Notes: generated by a model from the letters alone, not told the origin. Positions 1 to 9,612 are shown, counted from the stretch's first letter. The stretch: 64,000 nucleotides of DNA from Trichobilharzia szidati (GCA_944472155.2 OX235271.1:28032977-28096976); one strand, 5' to 3'. Translations and numbers: made by a program.

Positions 1-2080
1 GGAGCGAAAGCTGCACAAAAAGAAACTTACGAAAAGTCTCCGCAAGGACCGTGAACAGTGGTGGTTGACAAAGGCGAAAGAGATGGAAAAAGCATCGGCG
101 ATAGGCAACACTAGGCAACTCTTTAGACTCATCAGGGAAACGGGTGGGAGAAGGCAAATCATAAGTGAGACTATTTGTGAGAAAAATGGCTCCTTAATTA
201 GCTCTCAGGATAGACGCCTCGAACGCTGGAAAGAACACTTCGAGGAACAGTTTAACTTGCCTACAGCCACACTGAGCCTCCCCGCCATCCAGCACACACC
301 CGAATGGGACATAGACACTGGCCCGCCGTCTGTAAGTGAGGTCACCAAAGCTATCTGTAATTTGAAACGAGGCAAAGCGGCAGGACCCAACGGAATTATT
401 CCGGATGTGTTTAAATATGGGGGTGACATGCTAGTATGTAGTTTAACTAAGGTACTAGGTAACGTCTGGGAATCAGAGACGGTTCCATCAGACTGGGGTA
501 AGTCACTTATCATACCAGTATTCAAGAAGGGAGACAAGTCCTCATGTGATAATCATAGAGGAATCAGCCTAACGAACATAGTCTCTAAAATCCTAAGCTC
601 AGTTATCATGAACAGACTAAGCCGAAATAGGGAGGAACAAACGAGGGAAAATCAAGTGGGCTTTAGGCCAGGTAGAGGGTGCATAGATCATATCTTCAAT
701 CTCCGACAGATCCTAGAACATAGGCACACTTTTAGGCGTCCAACAATTGCCATATTTCTTGACTTGAAGGCGGCCTTCGACTCCGTGGATCGACAGGTTC
801 TATGGCAATGTTTGACTATGAAAAGAGTGCCAAGAAAGTACATTGCACTAATCAAGGCACTCTACTCAAACTCACGTAGCTGTTTAAGGGCTTATGGGGA
901 ATTGTCATCTGAATTGATAACAACCAGCGGTGTCCGTCAGGGATGTCCACTTTCCTCATTTCTGTTTAAATTCATCATAGATATCCTAATGGAACTATCC
1001 TTAACCGAACGTAACGACTTAGGAATCGACTTGTTACCAGGGAATAGTCTTATAGACTTAGAATGCGCAGACGACATAGTCCTGTTAGGGGAGGACGCTG
1101 ACAAAATGCAGAGTCTTCTGAACACCTTGAGCAGCAATCTTCGTATGTTTGGCATGCGATTCGCCCCTGTGAAATGTAAGATGCTGCTACAGGACTGGAC
1201 TACGTCAACTCCAAGCTTCGTGATAGGGAGTGAAGTGATAGAACATGTTGACCACTTCACCTATTTGGGAAGTTGTATCAGCACCAACGGATTGATTGGT
1301 GACGAAATTACAGCACGGATCCAGAAAGCTCGGGCTGCTTTCGCTAACTTACACCGTCTCTGGCGTAGGCGTGACATCCGGCTGTCAACCAAGGGACGTG
1401 TATACTGCTCAGCAGTTCGCTCCGTCCTTCTCTATGGCGGTGAGACGTGGCCATTGAGAGCGGAAGACATGAAGAGATTGTCTGTTTTTGACCACAGATG
1501 TTTACGATCTCTTTCTCACGTTAGGTGGTATAATAAGGTAAGTAATGTTGACGTTAGGCGTAGTGTTGGGCAAAGAGGGAAAATCAATCGACGAGGCTAT
1601 AAAGTTACATAGATTGAGATGGCTAGGTCACGTGCTGCGCATGCCTAGCCATCGCCTCCCCCGACGGACGGGCATTACTAGCTGATAAAGGTGCAGGTTG
1701 GAAAAGGGTAAGTGGTGGCCAAACAAATACATGGCATCAATCCATGAAATCCTTGACAGTTAAACTGGGTCAGGTAGGGAGATGCAGACTTCCGGGTTGG
1801 GGCTCTCGGGACTCTAAGAATCAATGGCTGGAGACAATAGGCGACATGGCTCGAAATCGTTGTCAATGGCGGAGATGTATTCAGTCTCTTTAACCTTCAT
1901 ACTCCTTTCTACCATTACTCATTCTGTTTCACTCTTATACTTGTCAAAACTCTATTGATTCTCTTCATCACTCATTTTCTTGTCTACCTATGTGTGCTAT
2001 TTGGAACGTGGCAACTCGAACTGGTGCACTTCGGTGCCAAGTTGTATGTTGAATCCAGACAGACAGACAGACAGACAGTG
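1..2080 (+). mobile_element. LINE-A copy 1 (RTE-like non-LTR retrotransposon, 5' end outside window)
   Basis: A non-LTR retrotransposon whose RT frame is already open at the window edge. It has an RT domain, a C-terminal region typical of schistosome RTE-like LINEs, a stop at about 1891, a roughly 165 bp 3' UTR and a CAGA tandem tail at about 2057-2080. The same 3' UTR and tail recur at 27.7-27.97, 44.9-45.14 and 57.7-57.91 kb, which defines the family. I place it in the RTE group from RT style and the simple-repeat tail; SR2 or Perere-3-type naming would need alignment. Confidence 0.8.
2..1893 (+). pseudogene. LINE-A reverse transcriptase, frameshifted near its 3' end
   Basis: The frame is open from base 2 to 1612 with no upstream start, so the protein begins outside the window. 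RT motifs in order: GKAAGPNGI near the fingers, NQVGFRPGRG, IFLDLKAAFDS (motif A with its Asp), SGVRQGCPLS (motif B) and ECADDIVLLG (motif C, 1064-1075). The usual Tyr before ADD is Cys here, while the copy at 26.9 kb keeps YADD. The C-terminal WRRRDIRLSTKGRVY block follows. A frameshift near 1570 ends this frame at 1612; the family sequence continues in another frame to the stop at about 1891. No endonuclease is visible because the 5' part lies outside. Probably inactive. Confidence 0.82.
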
Positions 2081-3029
2081 GCGGGGAATGGGGAAACAGG
2101 CATAAAATGGACTCACACAAAAAACCAAATTGGAGGATCTGGACTTCGCCGATGACATATGTCTGATTTCCCACAAACTGGAAGATATGCAAACGAAAAG
2201 CAACAAGTTGGCAGAAGAAGCATCCAGAGAGGACAGGACTTCAGGTGAACATAGAGAAAACAGAGGTGATGAAGATTCCTGGCCAACACAAACACCACCA
2301 ACAGCAACAACAACAACAGACAACAATCAGCATAAATGGAAGGAACCTGAATGAAACAACCTCCTTCACCTACCCGCCTAGCTGGGAAGCATCGTTTCAA
2401 CAACAAGCAGACGGAACTGACGAGGATATCAAAGCAAGAATCGGAAACGCAAGACAAGCTTTCACTACTCTCAAGTCTGTGTGGACGTCAACAGCACTCA
2501 GTACGAAAATGAAAATAAGATCCAGATTTTCAAATCCAATGTGAAGTCAGTCAGTGCTACTCACCATACGGATCAGAGACTTGGTCAACGCGTCATAAAG
2601 AGCATCTCAAACAAACTACAGACCTTCATTAACAGTTGTCTTCTCTCAATACCCAAGATCAGATGGCCGGCCGGCCAGAAACGATCAGCAACAGAGATCT
2701 CTGGCAATGAGCGAGCCAACCTAGCAGGAACCGTTTGTGAAACAAATAGGCACGAAGAAATGAAGGGAGATGGATTTGCTGGCCATACTCTGAGGAAACA
2801 AACCATCAAGTGACATCACTAGACAAACCCGAAAGGGAAGTGGCGAGTTGGTCGTCAGTGCGGAGGTGGGGTGACTTGGAGGAGGTGATGTGAAGAGGAG
2901 ATGAAAGCGTGTGAGCAGACTTGGAACCAGGTGAAGACTGTAGCAGAGAAGCGAATGCAATGTAGACGCACGGCTGAAGCCCTTTGTTCTTCTAGGAATT
3001 AAAGGAAACAATAATAATAATAATAATAG
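2081..3029 (+). mobile_element. LINE-B 3' fragment with (AAT)n tail
   Basis: Begins immediately after the LINE-A tail. It encodes the end of an RT (DFADDICLISHKLEDM, about 2133-2190), then a glutamine/threonine-rich stretch and the C-terminal domain, spread over several frames, so it is a dead copy. It ends in the family 3' terminus (ctaggaattaaaggaaac) followed by AAT repeats at 3008-3029. The long minus-strand copy at 60.06-62.66 kb shows the missing 5' part. The abutting junction with LINE-A suggests insertion at the LINE-A tail. Confidence 0.75.
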
Positions 3030-3420
3030 AATCTGTCTGGTCATTAGTCCAACAAATTTTGTCTCTGAGTGAGTTGGTTAGTCGGTGTAAATGTCACCCT
3101 GAGTACAGCCTTATTAAGTATCCTACTGATGTTACTTCTTTATATTAGTAATACTGTTGAGGTTTTGAATTCCTTATTATTTATATTATTTTCAATAATA
3201 CTCTTATTTTCCTTACGGATCTTCATATGTTTTCGAATGAATTCTTTTAGGCATTTATTCACTAGTAATATTTCCTTTTTTTGTTTGACTTTGTTATTTC
3301 TTCATTGCATTGACTGAGAAAAGACGCATTAAGATAGTCTTTATGCAGATTTTCAGTTATTATCAAAGGTATCGATTGAATCAGTAAGCCATTCGAATTT
3401 ATAAGAACTCAAATGACTTA
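3030..3420 (+). repeat. Unnamed repeat R1 (second copy at 44.06-44.48 kb)
   Basis: The stretch beginning near 3055 (ttttgtctctgagtgagttg) and the AT-rich sequence after it reappear, diverged, from 44085. In both places it sits next to retroelement 3' ends. Small reading frames here are hydrophobic and AT-driven, without a recognisable domain. It may be the 3' UTR of a PLE lineage. Confidence 0.5.
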
Positions 3421-4394
3421 GAGATAACTGTTATGACTAAACTGAACTGAATAAACCTGTTGCTACTTTGTTATGTCTGCAACTGTTAATTAATATGATG
3501 GTAATGAACTCGGCTGACACGCTAATACGTCTCTATTTGTCCGTTGTACTTTCTGATTCACTGAGCCACGCAAATATCAAAAGACAAAGGCTGACACCTG
3601 TGACTGTAAGATATTGTATTATTGTACATTTTAGGAAACAACAAATGATAATCATTACATTTTCTTTACCATAGTAAAGTCGGCCCATAACCGTGAGAGT
3701 GGATTGTTCGTATTGTCTGGAAACGGTTATTCTCATTGGTTGGTGATCCTACACAGACCAAGGTGAGACAAAAGACGATAAATTGATCGCACACACAAAA
3801 TCCCAATATGCGTGATATATGATACATTCACATAGTAACTCCATTTTCTCCTACATATTTGTTGAGCAATCGGTTCATAGTTGTTTTTTCCTTAGACAGG
3901 GTTTCTTGTTGTTAATTCTTTATGGCAGGTTGGCTGTCCGTTTGACCGTCATTATGGAGTTAGTGAAGGGAGCAGCTTTTGATAAGAGTCTGCAGTAGCC
4001 TGTTTGAAATGTTTTTCGTGACGCGCTGGCCAAGTTTTTACCGGTATTGAAGAAGTGACCTCACATGAAATACATTTGTTCAACCAAAAACACTGATGTA
4101 GCAATTTAACGAGTTACTTATTAGTTACTGATTATGGGATACACTTCGTGCAGTTCTGATGGAAGGGAGTGACTGCTAGGGTCCCGAAGGTCAACCAGAT
4201 ACTCACCAATGGTATTAAAAGGTGACGGTACCATATTACTAATTGGGAGAAGTCAGCGCTCACAGGTCATTTGATTCTTCCATTCATTGACTGAATGGTC
4301 AACATACCTAGCTTGTAGTATGTAATCTTTGATGAGCTGTCGAGTGTGTACTTCTGAGGAGTTCTAAACTAGAATTACGCACCTTTCAGGAGCT
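3421..4394. other. AT-rich stretch without a recognised feature
   Basis: Only short frames occur (3468-3674 plus, 3533-3736 minus), overlapping on opposite strands and resembling nothing I know. No family repeat was matched with certainty. Confidence 0.5.
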
Positions 4395-4612
4395 TTTCTC
4401 ATTCCTAGTATTCCAAATGGGTCATTGGGCCTCAGCTGGCTGCAGTGTTACTTTTCATGGAGTAGAGTCGCTAGCTTCACGCCCAGCCTCCTCTCTTTTC
4501 TAGACCTACTACCAACTAGGAAACTAAACGAACCTTAGGAGTACCTTGATCGAGAACTGAACCCGGATCTCCCACTTGGCTAGCTAGCATTCTACTATCA
4601 AATGTATGAACG
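4395..4612 (-). repeat. SINE-3-like fragment (degenerate)
   Basis: Read on the minus strand, a tRNA-like head with a B-box-like ccgggttcagttctc (about 4545-4562) is followed by gcgtgaagctagcgactc (about 4465-4485). This corresponds to the body of the SINE-3 copy at 8.79-9.03 kb. Too diverged for a firm boundary. Confidence 0.45.
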
Positions 4613-4678
4613 GTTAATTTGAGGGAAACCTGAATGAACCAGTACTTTCTGTTTTTCGATAGAGAAAGAAAGATCAGA

Positions 4679-4731
4679 TTTGCAGTGTAAAATGATATCA
4701 TTCTATTTCACAGGTTCTCATCAGCTGCAAA
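4679..4731 (-). ncRNA. Hammerhead ribozyme candidate, left palindrome arm
   Basis: Minus-strand copy of the fold at 4795-4847, identical in its key parts: 7 bp closing stem TTTGCAG/CTGCAAA, core box CTGATGA (plus-strand tcatcag at 4718-4724), GAAA and a self-complementary stem III. Stem II is short. The nucleotides at the expected cleavage site read ACA rather than the NUH rule. Confidence 0.6.
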
Positions 4732-4794
4732 CTACCTGAAATCACAAAGGTTATAAATAATAATATTATAGATAACCATTGTAATTTCAGGTAG

Positions 4795-4847
4795 TTTGCA
4801 GCTGATGAGAACCTGTGAAATAGAATGATATCATTTTACACTGCAAA
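4795..4847 (+). ncRNA. Hammerhead ribozyme candidate, right palindrome arm
   Basis: Order on the plus strand: stem I 5' strand TTTGCAG (4795-4801), core CTGATGA (4802-4808), an 8-nt stem II region (4809-4816), GAAA (4817-4820), stem III hairpin (4821-4838, nine possible pairs), then CTGCAAA (4841-4847), which closes a perfect 7 bp stem I. Weak points: stem II pairs poorly, and the cleavage triplet reads ACA, one change from AUA. Type I topology. Confidence 0.6.
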
Positions 4848-4873
4848 TCTGATCTTTCTTTCTCTATCGAAAT

Positions 4874-5398
4874 TTATCAAGGGAACCAAATGTATGAAAC
4901 TTTCTTTTTCCATTGATAAATCTATTTACAGATTCTTCCCGATTAAATAGTAGAAGAAAAAGTAAAATTATTGACACATCTTCGTATACATAAATTACCA
5001 ATAAGTTCACTGACTGATCACCACGAGGAGTAATCATTGTCAAAGTGTATTGACTGTATTTTATTAAGTCAAGTTGACAATGTGGTTAAGAAGTTGAAAG
5101 GAATAGCTGTTGTAGTGCACTTAAAATTAGTGTCAGATAGAGGCAGATGATATGAAGACCTATATTCACTGCCTATGAACAATTCGCATCGAAACATATG
5201 TATAATATTGAAGGGAGGAGAACTGGAACTCGCGTCGACCAGTACTGTAGACATTAGTCTTTCAAGTTAACTACTCTTGTCATTATTCACCTCATAAAAA
5301 CAGTCATAAAGCAATATCTAATATCGTGTTGTCGAATAATTATTACTGAACGAATATTTTAAGTCAGGAAAAAGTTCACACAGGCATTAGAAACAATA
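4874..5398. other. No feature recognised
   Basis: AT-rich DNA with short frames only (5069-5254 minus), no domain and no family repeat seen. Confidence 0.5.
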
Positions 5399-5490
5399 AA
5401 AATACTGTGTCCCAGTGTCTGAATGGTCCTAAGGCTTGTATGTAACTTAGAGGTTCTGGATTCGATCCTCAGTGATCTCATGGACGCATA
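5399..5490 (+). repeat. SINE-2 head fragment
   Basis: tRNA-like: gtgtcccagtgtctgaatgg as the A-box side and ggttctggattcgatcc as the B-box side, as in the other SINE-2 copies (for example 59.45 kb). The hammerhead half is missing. Confidence 0.55.
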
Positions 5491-6287
5491 TATCTACAAA
5501 GTGCTACTTAGTTTTAAATATTCTTCTAATTGATGGCGGTTCACCATGAAATCTACAGTGAAATCAGTCAGTCCTTATAATTTAATACTTGAGAAATTAG
5601 TTTTCAGATTTAACCTTCGTTAAATCGAAACGCCCATTATTATTTCGGATATTTTTAGCTACTCATTAGTAGTTAAAAAGTAATATTAAAATAATGGAAA
5701 TTTGACATTTTGAATGACAGGGATATGGATGTCTTCATTATAGATAAGGTTTTATTTTGATAAATCACACAGTATTGTACAGTAGTAGTAATTGATGACG
5801 TTTCGAGCAATAATTTTGCTCTATCTATCTATGTATCGCTGTTTCCCTTTTTAAAATATATTGTAACTTTCCGTCTCGTCTTTTGTGTGCTCTTTCTTAA
5901 GAAGTGGACTGAGAGATCGCTTAGCTGTTGTACCCTTTTTTGGAATAGACAAGCGATACTCGTGATTACCGCATCTGTCATCCGCTTGGCATTCCTGTCT
6001 CAACTCAAAGTTTCTGCAAAATACGATAAATTTATCCTTCCAGATGAGACTAACAGTTGGGTGGTTGAAGGCAAACTGTAGGAAGATTTATACATATATT
6101 TCGTGCTTATTGGTACTCATTAGCAATGTTTATTCTCAACCTTTAAGGAATTAATGTCGCCCCCTTGAGTTTCGAATCCATATGACACAGGGCTACAGTC
6201 AACAGCACAATCTTCAGTGAGTATGGATGAAGACAAAAAGAGATGATGATAATGTGGAGTCTAAAATGACACTGTCAAAATTGATTG
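5491..6287. other. AT-rich stretch with a short repeat R2
   Basis: Around 5755-5830 the run including ttgatgacgtttcgagca is shared with 42525-42600, 50665-50735 and (inverted) 51420-51490, the last two at the ends of a PLE. The plus frame at 5887-6081 has no recognisable domain. Confidence 0.45.
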
Positions 6288-6298
6288 AAGTAACAATT
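6288..6298. repeat. Left target-site duplication of PLE-1 copy 1
   Basis: aagtaacaatt here is repeated directly at 8544-8554, exactly outside the inverted ends of the element. Confidence 0.65.
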
Positions 6299-6345
6299 CA
6301 TGGAAAATTCCCATTGTAACATATAGAAAATCAAAACAAATGATT

Positions 6346-6386
6346 CAGCGAAGAAACTGTTTTTCAACGAATTTATCATCAAGCTG
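6346..6386 (-). ncRNA. Hammerhead ribozyme candidate in PLE-1 3' terminus
   Basis: Minus strand: CAGC, then TTGATGA (canonical CTGATGA with one change), a short region with a possible UUCG loop, GAAA, a short hairpin, then TTC followed by GCTG. CAGC/GCTG forms stem I, and the predicted cleavage follows TTC. Mirrors the fold at 8477-8517. Confidence 0.5.
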
Positions 6387-6867
6387 TACAATCGTATATA
6401 TATGGTTTTTAAGAAGTTATATCCGGTGGGGGAATTGAAACATAGGTGTGAATGCATGAAATAATAATAATATGAAGTGAAATTAAAACTAAAATGTTTG
6501 TGATTATAATCGTAGTTAAATGTCAAGTGGCAAAGCAAATTAATGTGATATATAGAATAATTCATAGGTTGTATAGAACTTGAAAACGGGTGTGCAATTA
6601 TAAGATTAGTAGACAAATCGAATAAAATAAAAACGTAACTTAATTTTGTGTGAAATTTAATGGCATGGAATTTAATTCTGTAAAAAGGAATTGATTTAGA
6701 GTGACAAGTGGAACAAGTGAAATAATACGGGGGACAATTAAAAGTGAGAGTAGTAATAGTAACAATTGACTTAATAAGGAAGAGTATACAAATTGAATAG
6801 ACAAAAATGAAAAATTGAAAAAATGGAGAGTTGGTAGAGCTAAAGTATGATTGGGGATTACCATACT

Positions 6868-8127
6868 TTAGCATAGAGGGATTAAGACCATGAAAGTTGG
6901 AGGGGTTGAACGAACTTTTTCTGTACACAGAGATTTGGCTTTTCTGTTTCGATAGCCAAAGATGGTTTCAGCAATACAGATGAGTCGGGTACGTAGGGAT
7001 TTGGGTAAATTACTCTTCGCCTTGTAGATGACTTTGAAGGCGGAGGCTCTAGAGATAGGGTGATCATTATCGACCAGATGTTCAATGATCGCGCTTCTTA
7101 TTGTTCCACTACCACCTTTTCGTAACCATGCAGGATAGTGTTCTTGCACCCTCTTGGACAAAACTCGTGTCGAACGACCGATATACCTAGCTCCACAAGA
7201 GCAGGTGAATTGATAAACACACATAGAGTTGGTAAACAGCGGGATCTTGTCCTTCAGGTTATTGAATAATAATGGTCGACTAGAAAAGGCTATTCTCAGG
7301 GATGCAGCAGGGAATGTTCTTTTCAGGGATTGTGATATCCTCCGTTTCATGATATCGGAAGCTAAGTCCCCTTTGAATTCCAAGCTCATGTAAAGTGTCT
7401 TCTTGGGTACGGTTGATAACTCACGTTTTTTAGGATTCGAATGAATATTCTTATATATAAAACGTGGTGGAAATCCATTTTCTATTAGGATTTTCCTCAA
7501 GATGTATAACTCATCTTCCACAGTATCAGGGCTACATATGCGCCGAATACGAGTGACAAGCGACCGGGTCAGGTTTCGTTTTCGACCAATGGGTACCCAA
7601 CTGTAGAAATTTGTCAGTTGACCATTCCATGACAGCTTGCGATAAATCGATCTTATCAGGGTTCCATCGGTCCTTCTTGATAAGTTCACATCGAGGAAAT
7701 GCATGCTAGACTCGTTCTCCATTTCGAGTGTGAATTTTATCGCCGGATGGCAACCATTAAATACATCTAATATATTATTTAAGTTACAATCACTATTACA
7801 AATAATAAAGGTGTCATCTACATACCTTTTATACATTTGAAAGCTTTGGATTATAGGCTTCAGCTGATCATTTTCTAGACTGGACATAAAACAGTCTGCA
7901 AGGAGAGGACCCAAGGGAGAACCCATTGCAATACCATCCTTCTGTCTGTAGATTGCTTCATTGAAAGTAAACTGTACATTCAATGTACATCTCAGAAGTA
8001 GTTGTTTCAGATCTGTAGTGGGTATACCTATATTCAATTTGTTGTCTTCTATATATTTGCATATAAAACATATAGTTTCTGTCAGTGAAACGTTCGTAAA
8101 TAGGGATTCTACGTCCAAAGACAACAT
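6868..8127 (-). CDS. PLE-1 reverse transcriptase with GIY-YIG endonuclease (N-terminally truncated)
   Basis: A 419-residue frame with no internal stop. RT: LDVESLFTN (motif A, residues 4-12), GIAMGSPLGP (65-74), YVDD catalytic box (102-105), HFLDVNLSRR (143-152). C-terminal GIY-YIG nuclease: VYQFTCSCGARYIGRST (304-320), then RVQEH (326-330), with paired Cys ahead as usual in PLEs. In PLEs the RT primes on nicked DNA and the endonuclease helps integration. The frame stays open upstream to about 8172, so the first ATG is only nominal; the family protein is longer at the N-terminus. The last residues differ from the LPW ending seen in related copies. Key residues of both domains look intact, but the missing N-terminal part makes activity unlikely. 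Confidence 0.85.
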   Translation of the reverse strand: MLSLDVESLFTNVSLTETICFICKYIEDNKLNIGIPTTDLKQLLLRCTLNVQFTFNEAIYRQKDGIAMGSPLGPLLADCFMSSLENDQLKPIIQSFQMYKRYVDDTFIICNSDCNLNNILDVFNGCHPAIKFTLEMENESSMHFLDVNLSRRTDGTLIRSIYRKLSWNGQLTNFYSWVPIGRKRNLTRSLVTRIRRICSPDTVEDELYILRKILIENGFPPRFIYKNIHSNPKKRELSTVPKKTLYMSLEFKGDLASDIMKRRISQSLKRTFPAASLRIAFSSRPLLFNNLKDKIPLFTNSMCVYQFTCSCGARYIGRSTRVLSKRVQEHYPAWLRKGGSGTIRSAIIEHLVDNDHPISRASAFKVIYKAKSNLPKSLRTRLICIAETIFGYRNRKAKSLCTEKVRSTPPTFMVLIPLC

Positions 8128-8476
8128 ATGTTTATTCGACGCATTTATATCCTGTATACATTCAGGGAACAGCTATCTACTCATTCTCTCCGGGACACCT
8201 TCCAATTTAGTGAATGTGTCATGAGTTTCTTGACGATTATTCAGTTTTCCTACTAGTTCTATGATTCCACGCCCCTTCCAAGTTCTATACAACCTATGAA
8301 TTATTCTATATATGTGACATTAATTTGCTTTGCCACTTGACATTTAACTACGATTATAATCACAAACATTTTAGTTTTAATTGCACTTCATATTATTATA
8401 ATTTTATGCATTCACACCTATGTTTCAATTCCCTCACCGGATATAACTTCTTAAAAACCATATATATACGATTGTA

Positions 8477-8517
8477 CAGCTTGATGATAAATTCGTTGAA
8501 AAACAGTCTCTTCGCTG
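8477..8517 (+). ncRNA. Hammerhead ribozyme candidate in inverted PLE-1 5' terminus
   Basis: Inverted copy of the fold at 6346-6386: CAGC at 8477-8480, core box from 8481, GAAA near 8498-8501, GCTG at 8514-8517. Stem II is weak (two A-U pairs round a UUCG loop). Confidence 0.5.
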
Positions 8518-8614
8518 AATCATTTGTTTTGATTTTCTATATTAAGTAACAATTAACAAACAAATGCTGGTTTGCAGGAATTTGAATTACTTCAAGTTAC
8601 GGACTGATATGAAT

Positions 8615-8710
8615 TAGAGAACCATTGATTACCAGAAGGGAGCTACATCTTCCTATTTCGGGACTCTTCTGTGAGGCGCATCCACTACTGCACCAGGGGT
8701 CGAATCAAAA
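8615..8710 (-). repeat. SINE-2 fragment (degenerate)
   Basis: The plus strand reads gttagagaaccattg-like sequence then gggactcttct and gcgcatccac, the reverse of the SINE-2 hammerhead region and tRNA-like B-box side. Diverged; ends uncertain. Confidence 0.5.
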
Positions 8711-8789
8711 CATTAGGTTATGAAGCCAATCCGCTGAAAACTAAAATAGGTTTCTATAGATCGAGAAGAGAAAGACTAAACTAAGCCGT

Positions 8790-9028
8790 TGTGTGAGCGT
8801 CGGTGGCATAGCGGTTGAGACGCTCGCCAACCATGTACATGGTCCGGGCTTCGAGCCTCGGCCGACGCTCTCCTTTACCTCGCTAAGCCAGAAATAACGC
8901 TGGTGAAGAGGAAAGGTTGGGCATGAGGCTAGCGACTCCATCCTGTAAAATAAGCTCTGCTACAGAAACTTCAAGCCAATAGGTTGAAGCCCTATTTTCC
9001 ACTGGGGAACGTGAAGGAAAAAAAACAA
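8790..9028 (+). repeat. SINE-3: tRNA-like head with LINE-B-like tail
   Basis: Head 8797-8870: gtcggtggcatagcggttga (A-box region) and gggcttcgagcctcgg (B box), an RNA polymerase III-type internal promoter. Body: ggcatgaggctagcgactcc near 8918-8940, which also lies next to the LINE endonuclease start at 43.35 kb. Tail: gaagccctattttccactgg near 8985-9005, very like the LINE-B 3' end (gaagccctatattcctctag). So the SINE seems to combine a tRNA with both ends of a LINE, which would let it borrow LINE machinery. Confidence 0.65.
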
Positions 9029-9371
9029 AACAACAATCGTATATATGGTTATTTTAAGAAATTATATCCGGAGTGGGAATTGAATCATAAGTATGAATAA
9101 CATAAAATACTAATAGTAGCACGAAATGCAATTAATCCCCATTTATATTTTGGTTATATTTATCTTTCGTTTTGTTTATTCAATTTGTATACTCTGCCTT
9201 TATTACATCACTTGTTACAATTACTATTCTCACTTTGAATTGTCCTCGATATTATTTTACTTGACCCACTTGTAATTCGGAATCGATTTTATTTTGCAAC
9301 GATAAATTCCATGTTGTCATATTCCACACAAAACCTAAGCAACATTTTGATTTTTCAAAAGAATGGTTACT

Positions 9372-9415
9372 GAACAAAGAATATTCTGTTCGATAACTCC
9401 TTCTACATCAGGTTC
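9372..9415 (-). ncRNA. Hammerhead ribozyme candidate, GAAC/GTTC stem
   Basis: Minus strand: GAAC, CTGATG, a 13-nt region, GAAC (for GAAA), AGAATATTCT hairpin, then GTTC. Stem I is perfect but differs in sequence from CAGC/GCTG in PLE-1, a compensatory pair change. Reading on the plus strand: gaac at 9372-9375, gttc at 9412-9415. Confidence 0.5.
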
Positions 9416-9550
9416 TAAAGTTATACATACATATTAGTGAATGCATTAGTGTTATTAACAACAATAATGACGTTTGAATAACAACGAATCAACAATAATA
9501 AAAATAAAAGTAATAATAATGGATTACAGCTCAATAAAATAAAAAAAAAC

Positions 9551-9562
9551 GATAAACTGAAT
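9551..9562. repeat. Left target-site duplication of PLE-2 copy 1
   Basis: gataaactgaat is repeated at 11508-11519 in direct orientation. Confidence 0.6.
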
Positions 9563-9612
9563 AAAGATTTCCAATTAATAGTGTTCTCTGAGCTGGTTGG
9601 TTTAGTTGTGGA

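Larger units (their letters stand above)
4654..4873. repeat. 220 bp near-perfect palindrome
   Basis: The arm at 4654-4763 is the reverse complement of 4764-4873 with only a few differences near the centre, which is AT-rich. Each arm carries a complete hammerhead-like fold, pointing outward in opposite directions (4679-4731 minus, 4795-4847 plus). The arrangement resembles two inverted PLE terminal repeats joined without an ORF between them. Confidence 0.85.
6299..8543 (-). mobile_element. PLE-1 copy 1, Penelope-like retrotransposon with inverted termini
   Basis: The minus-strand ORF (6868-8127) encodes RT plus GIY-YIG endonuclease, followed by a long AT-rich 3' UTR (6300-6867). The 3' terminal region (about 6310-6625) returns inverted at the 5' side (about 8247-8543), giving roughly 300 bp inverted ends. 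An 11 bp direct repeat flanks the whole (6288-6298 and 8544-8554). Inverted pseudo-LTRs and a 5'-truncated body are established hallmarks of Penelope-like elements. The N-terminal part of the RT is missing, so this is a truncated but otherwise well-kept copy. Related schistosome PLEs are known as Cercyon or Perere-10 types; the exact family needs alignment. Confidence 0.85.
9030..9562 (-). repeat. PLE-1-type terminal sequences
   Basis: 9030-9130 matches the reverse of the PLE-1 terminal region. 9130-9562 is the inverted counterpart of 31885-32200 and includes a 3' UTR segment related to PLE-1 (near 9270-9320) and a hammerhead-like fold (9372-9415). PLE-2 copy 1 is inserted at its right end. 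Confidence 0.6.

Noticed and set aside
2057..2080. CAGA repeats as independent microsatellites (also 27.95, 45.13 kb)
   Set aside because: They always terminate the LINE-A 3' UTR, so they are the element's tail.
6275..6928. Long minus frame of 217 residues
   Set aside because: It lies in the AT-rich 3' UTR of PLE-1, is rich in Phe, Tyr, Ser and Asn, and overlaps the real ORF's end. A frame over the same region at 21.6-22.0 kb is likewise compositional.
8797..8870. Possible tRNA gene (A- and B-box-like sequences; also near 46.99-47.06, 53.0 and 57.2 kb)
   Set aside because: No complete cloverleaf could be read, and the same sequence recurs with a long common body, so these are SINE heads.
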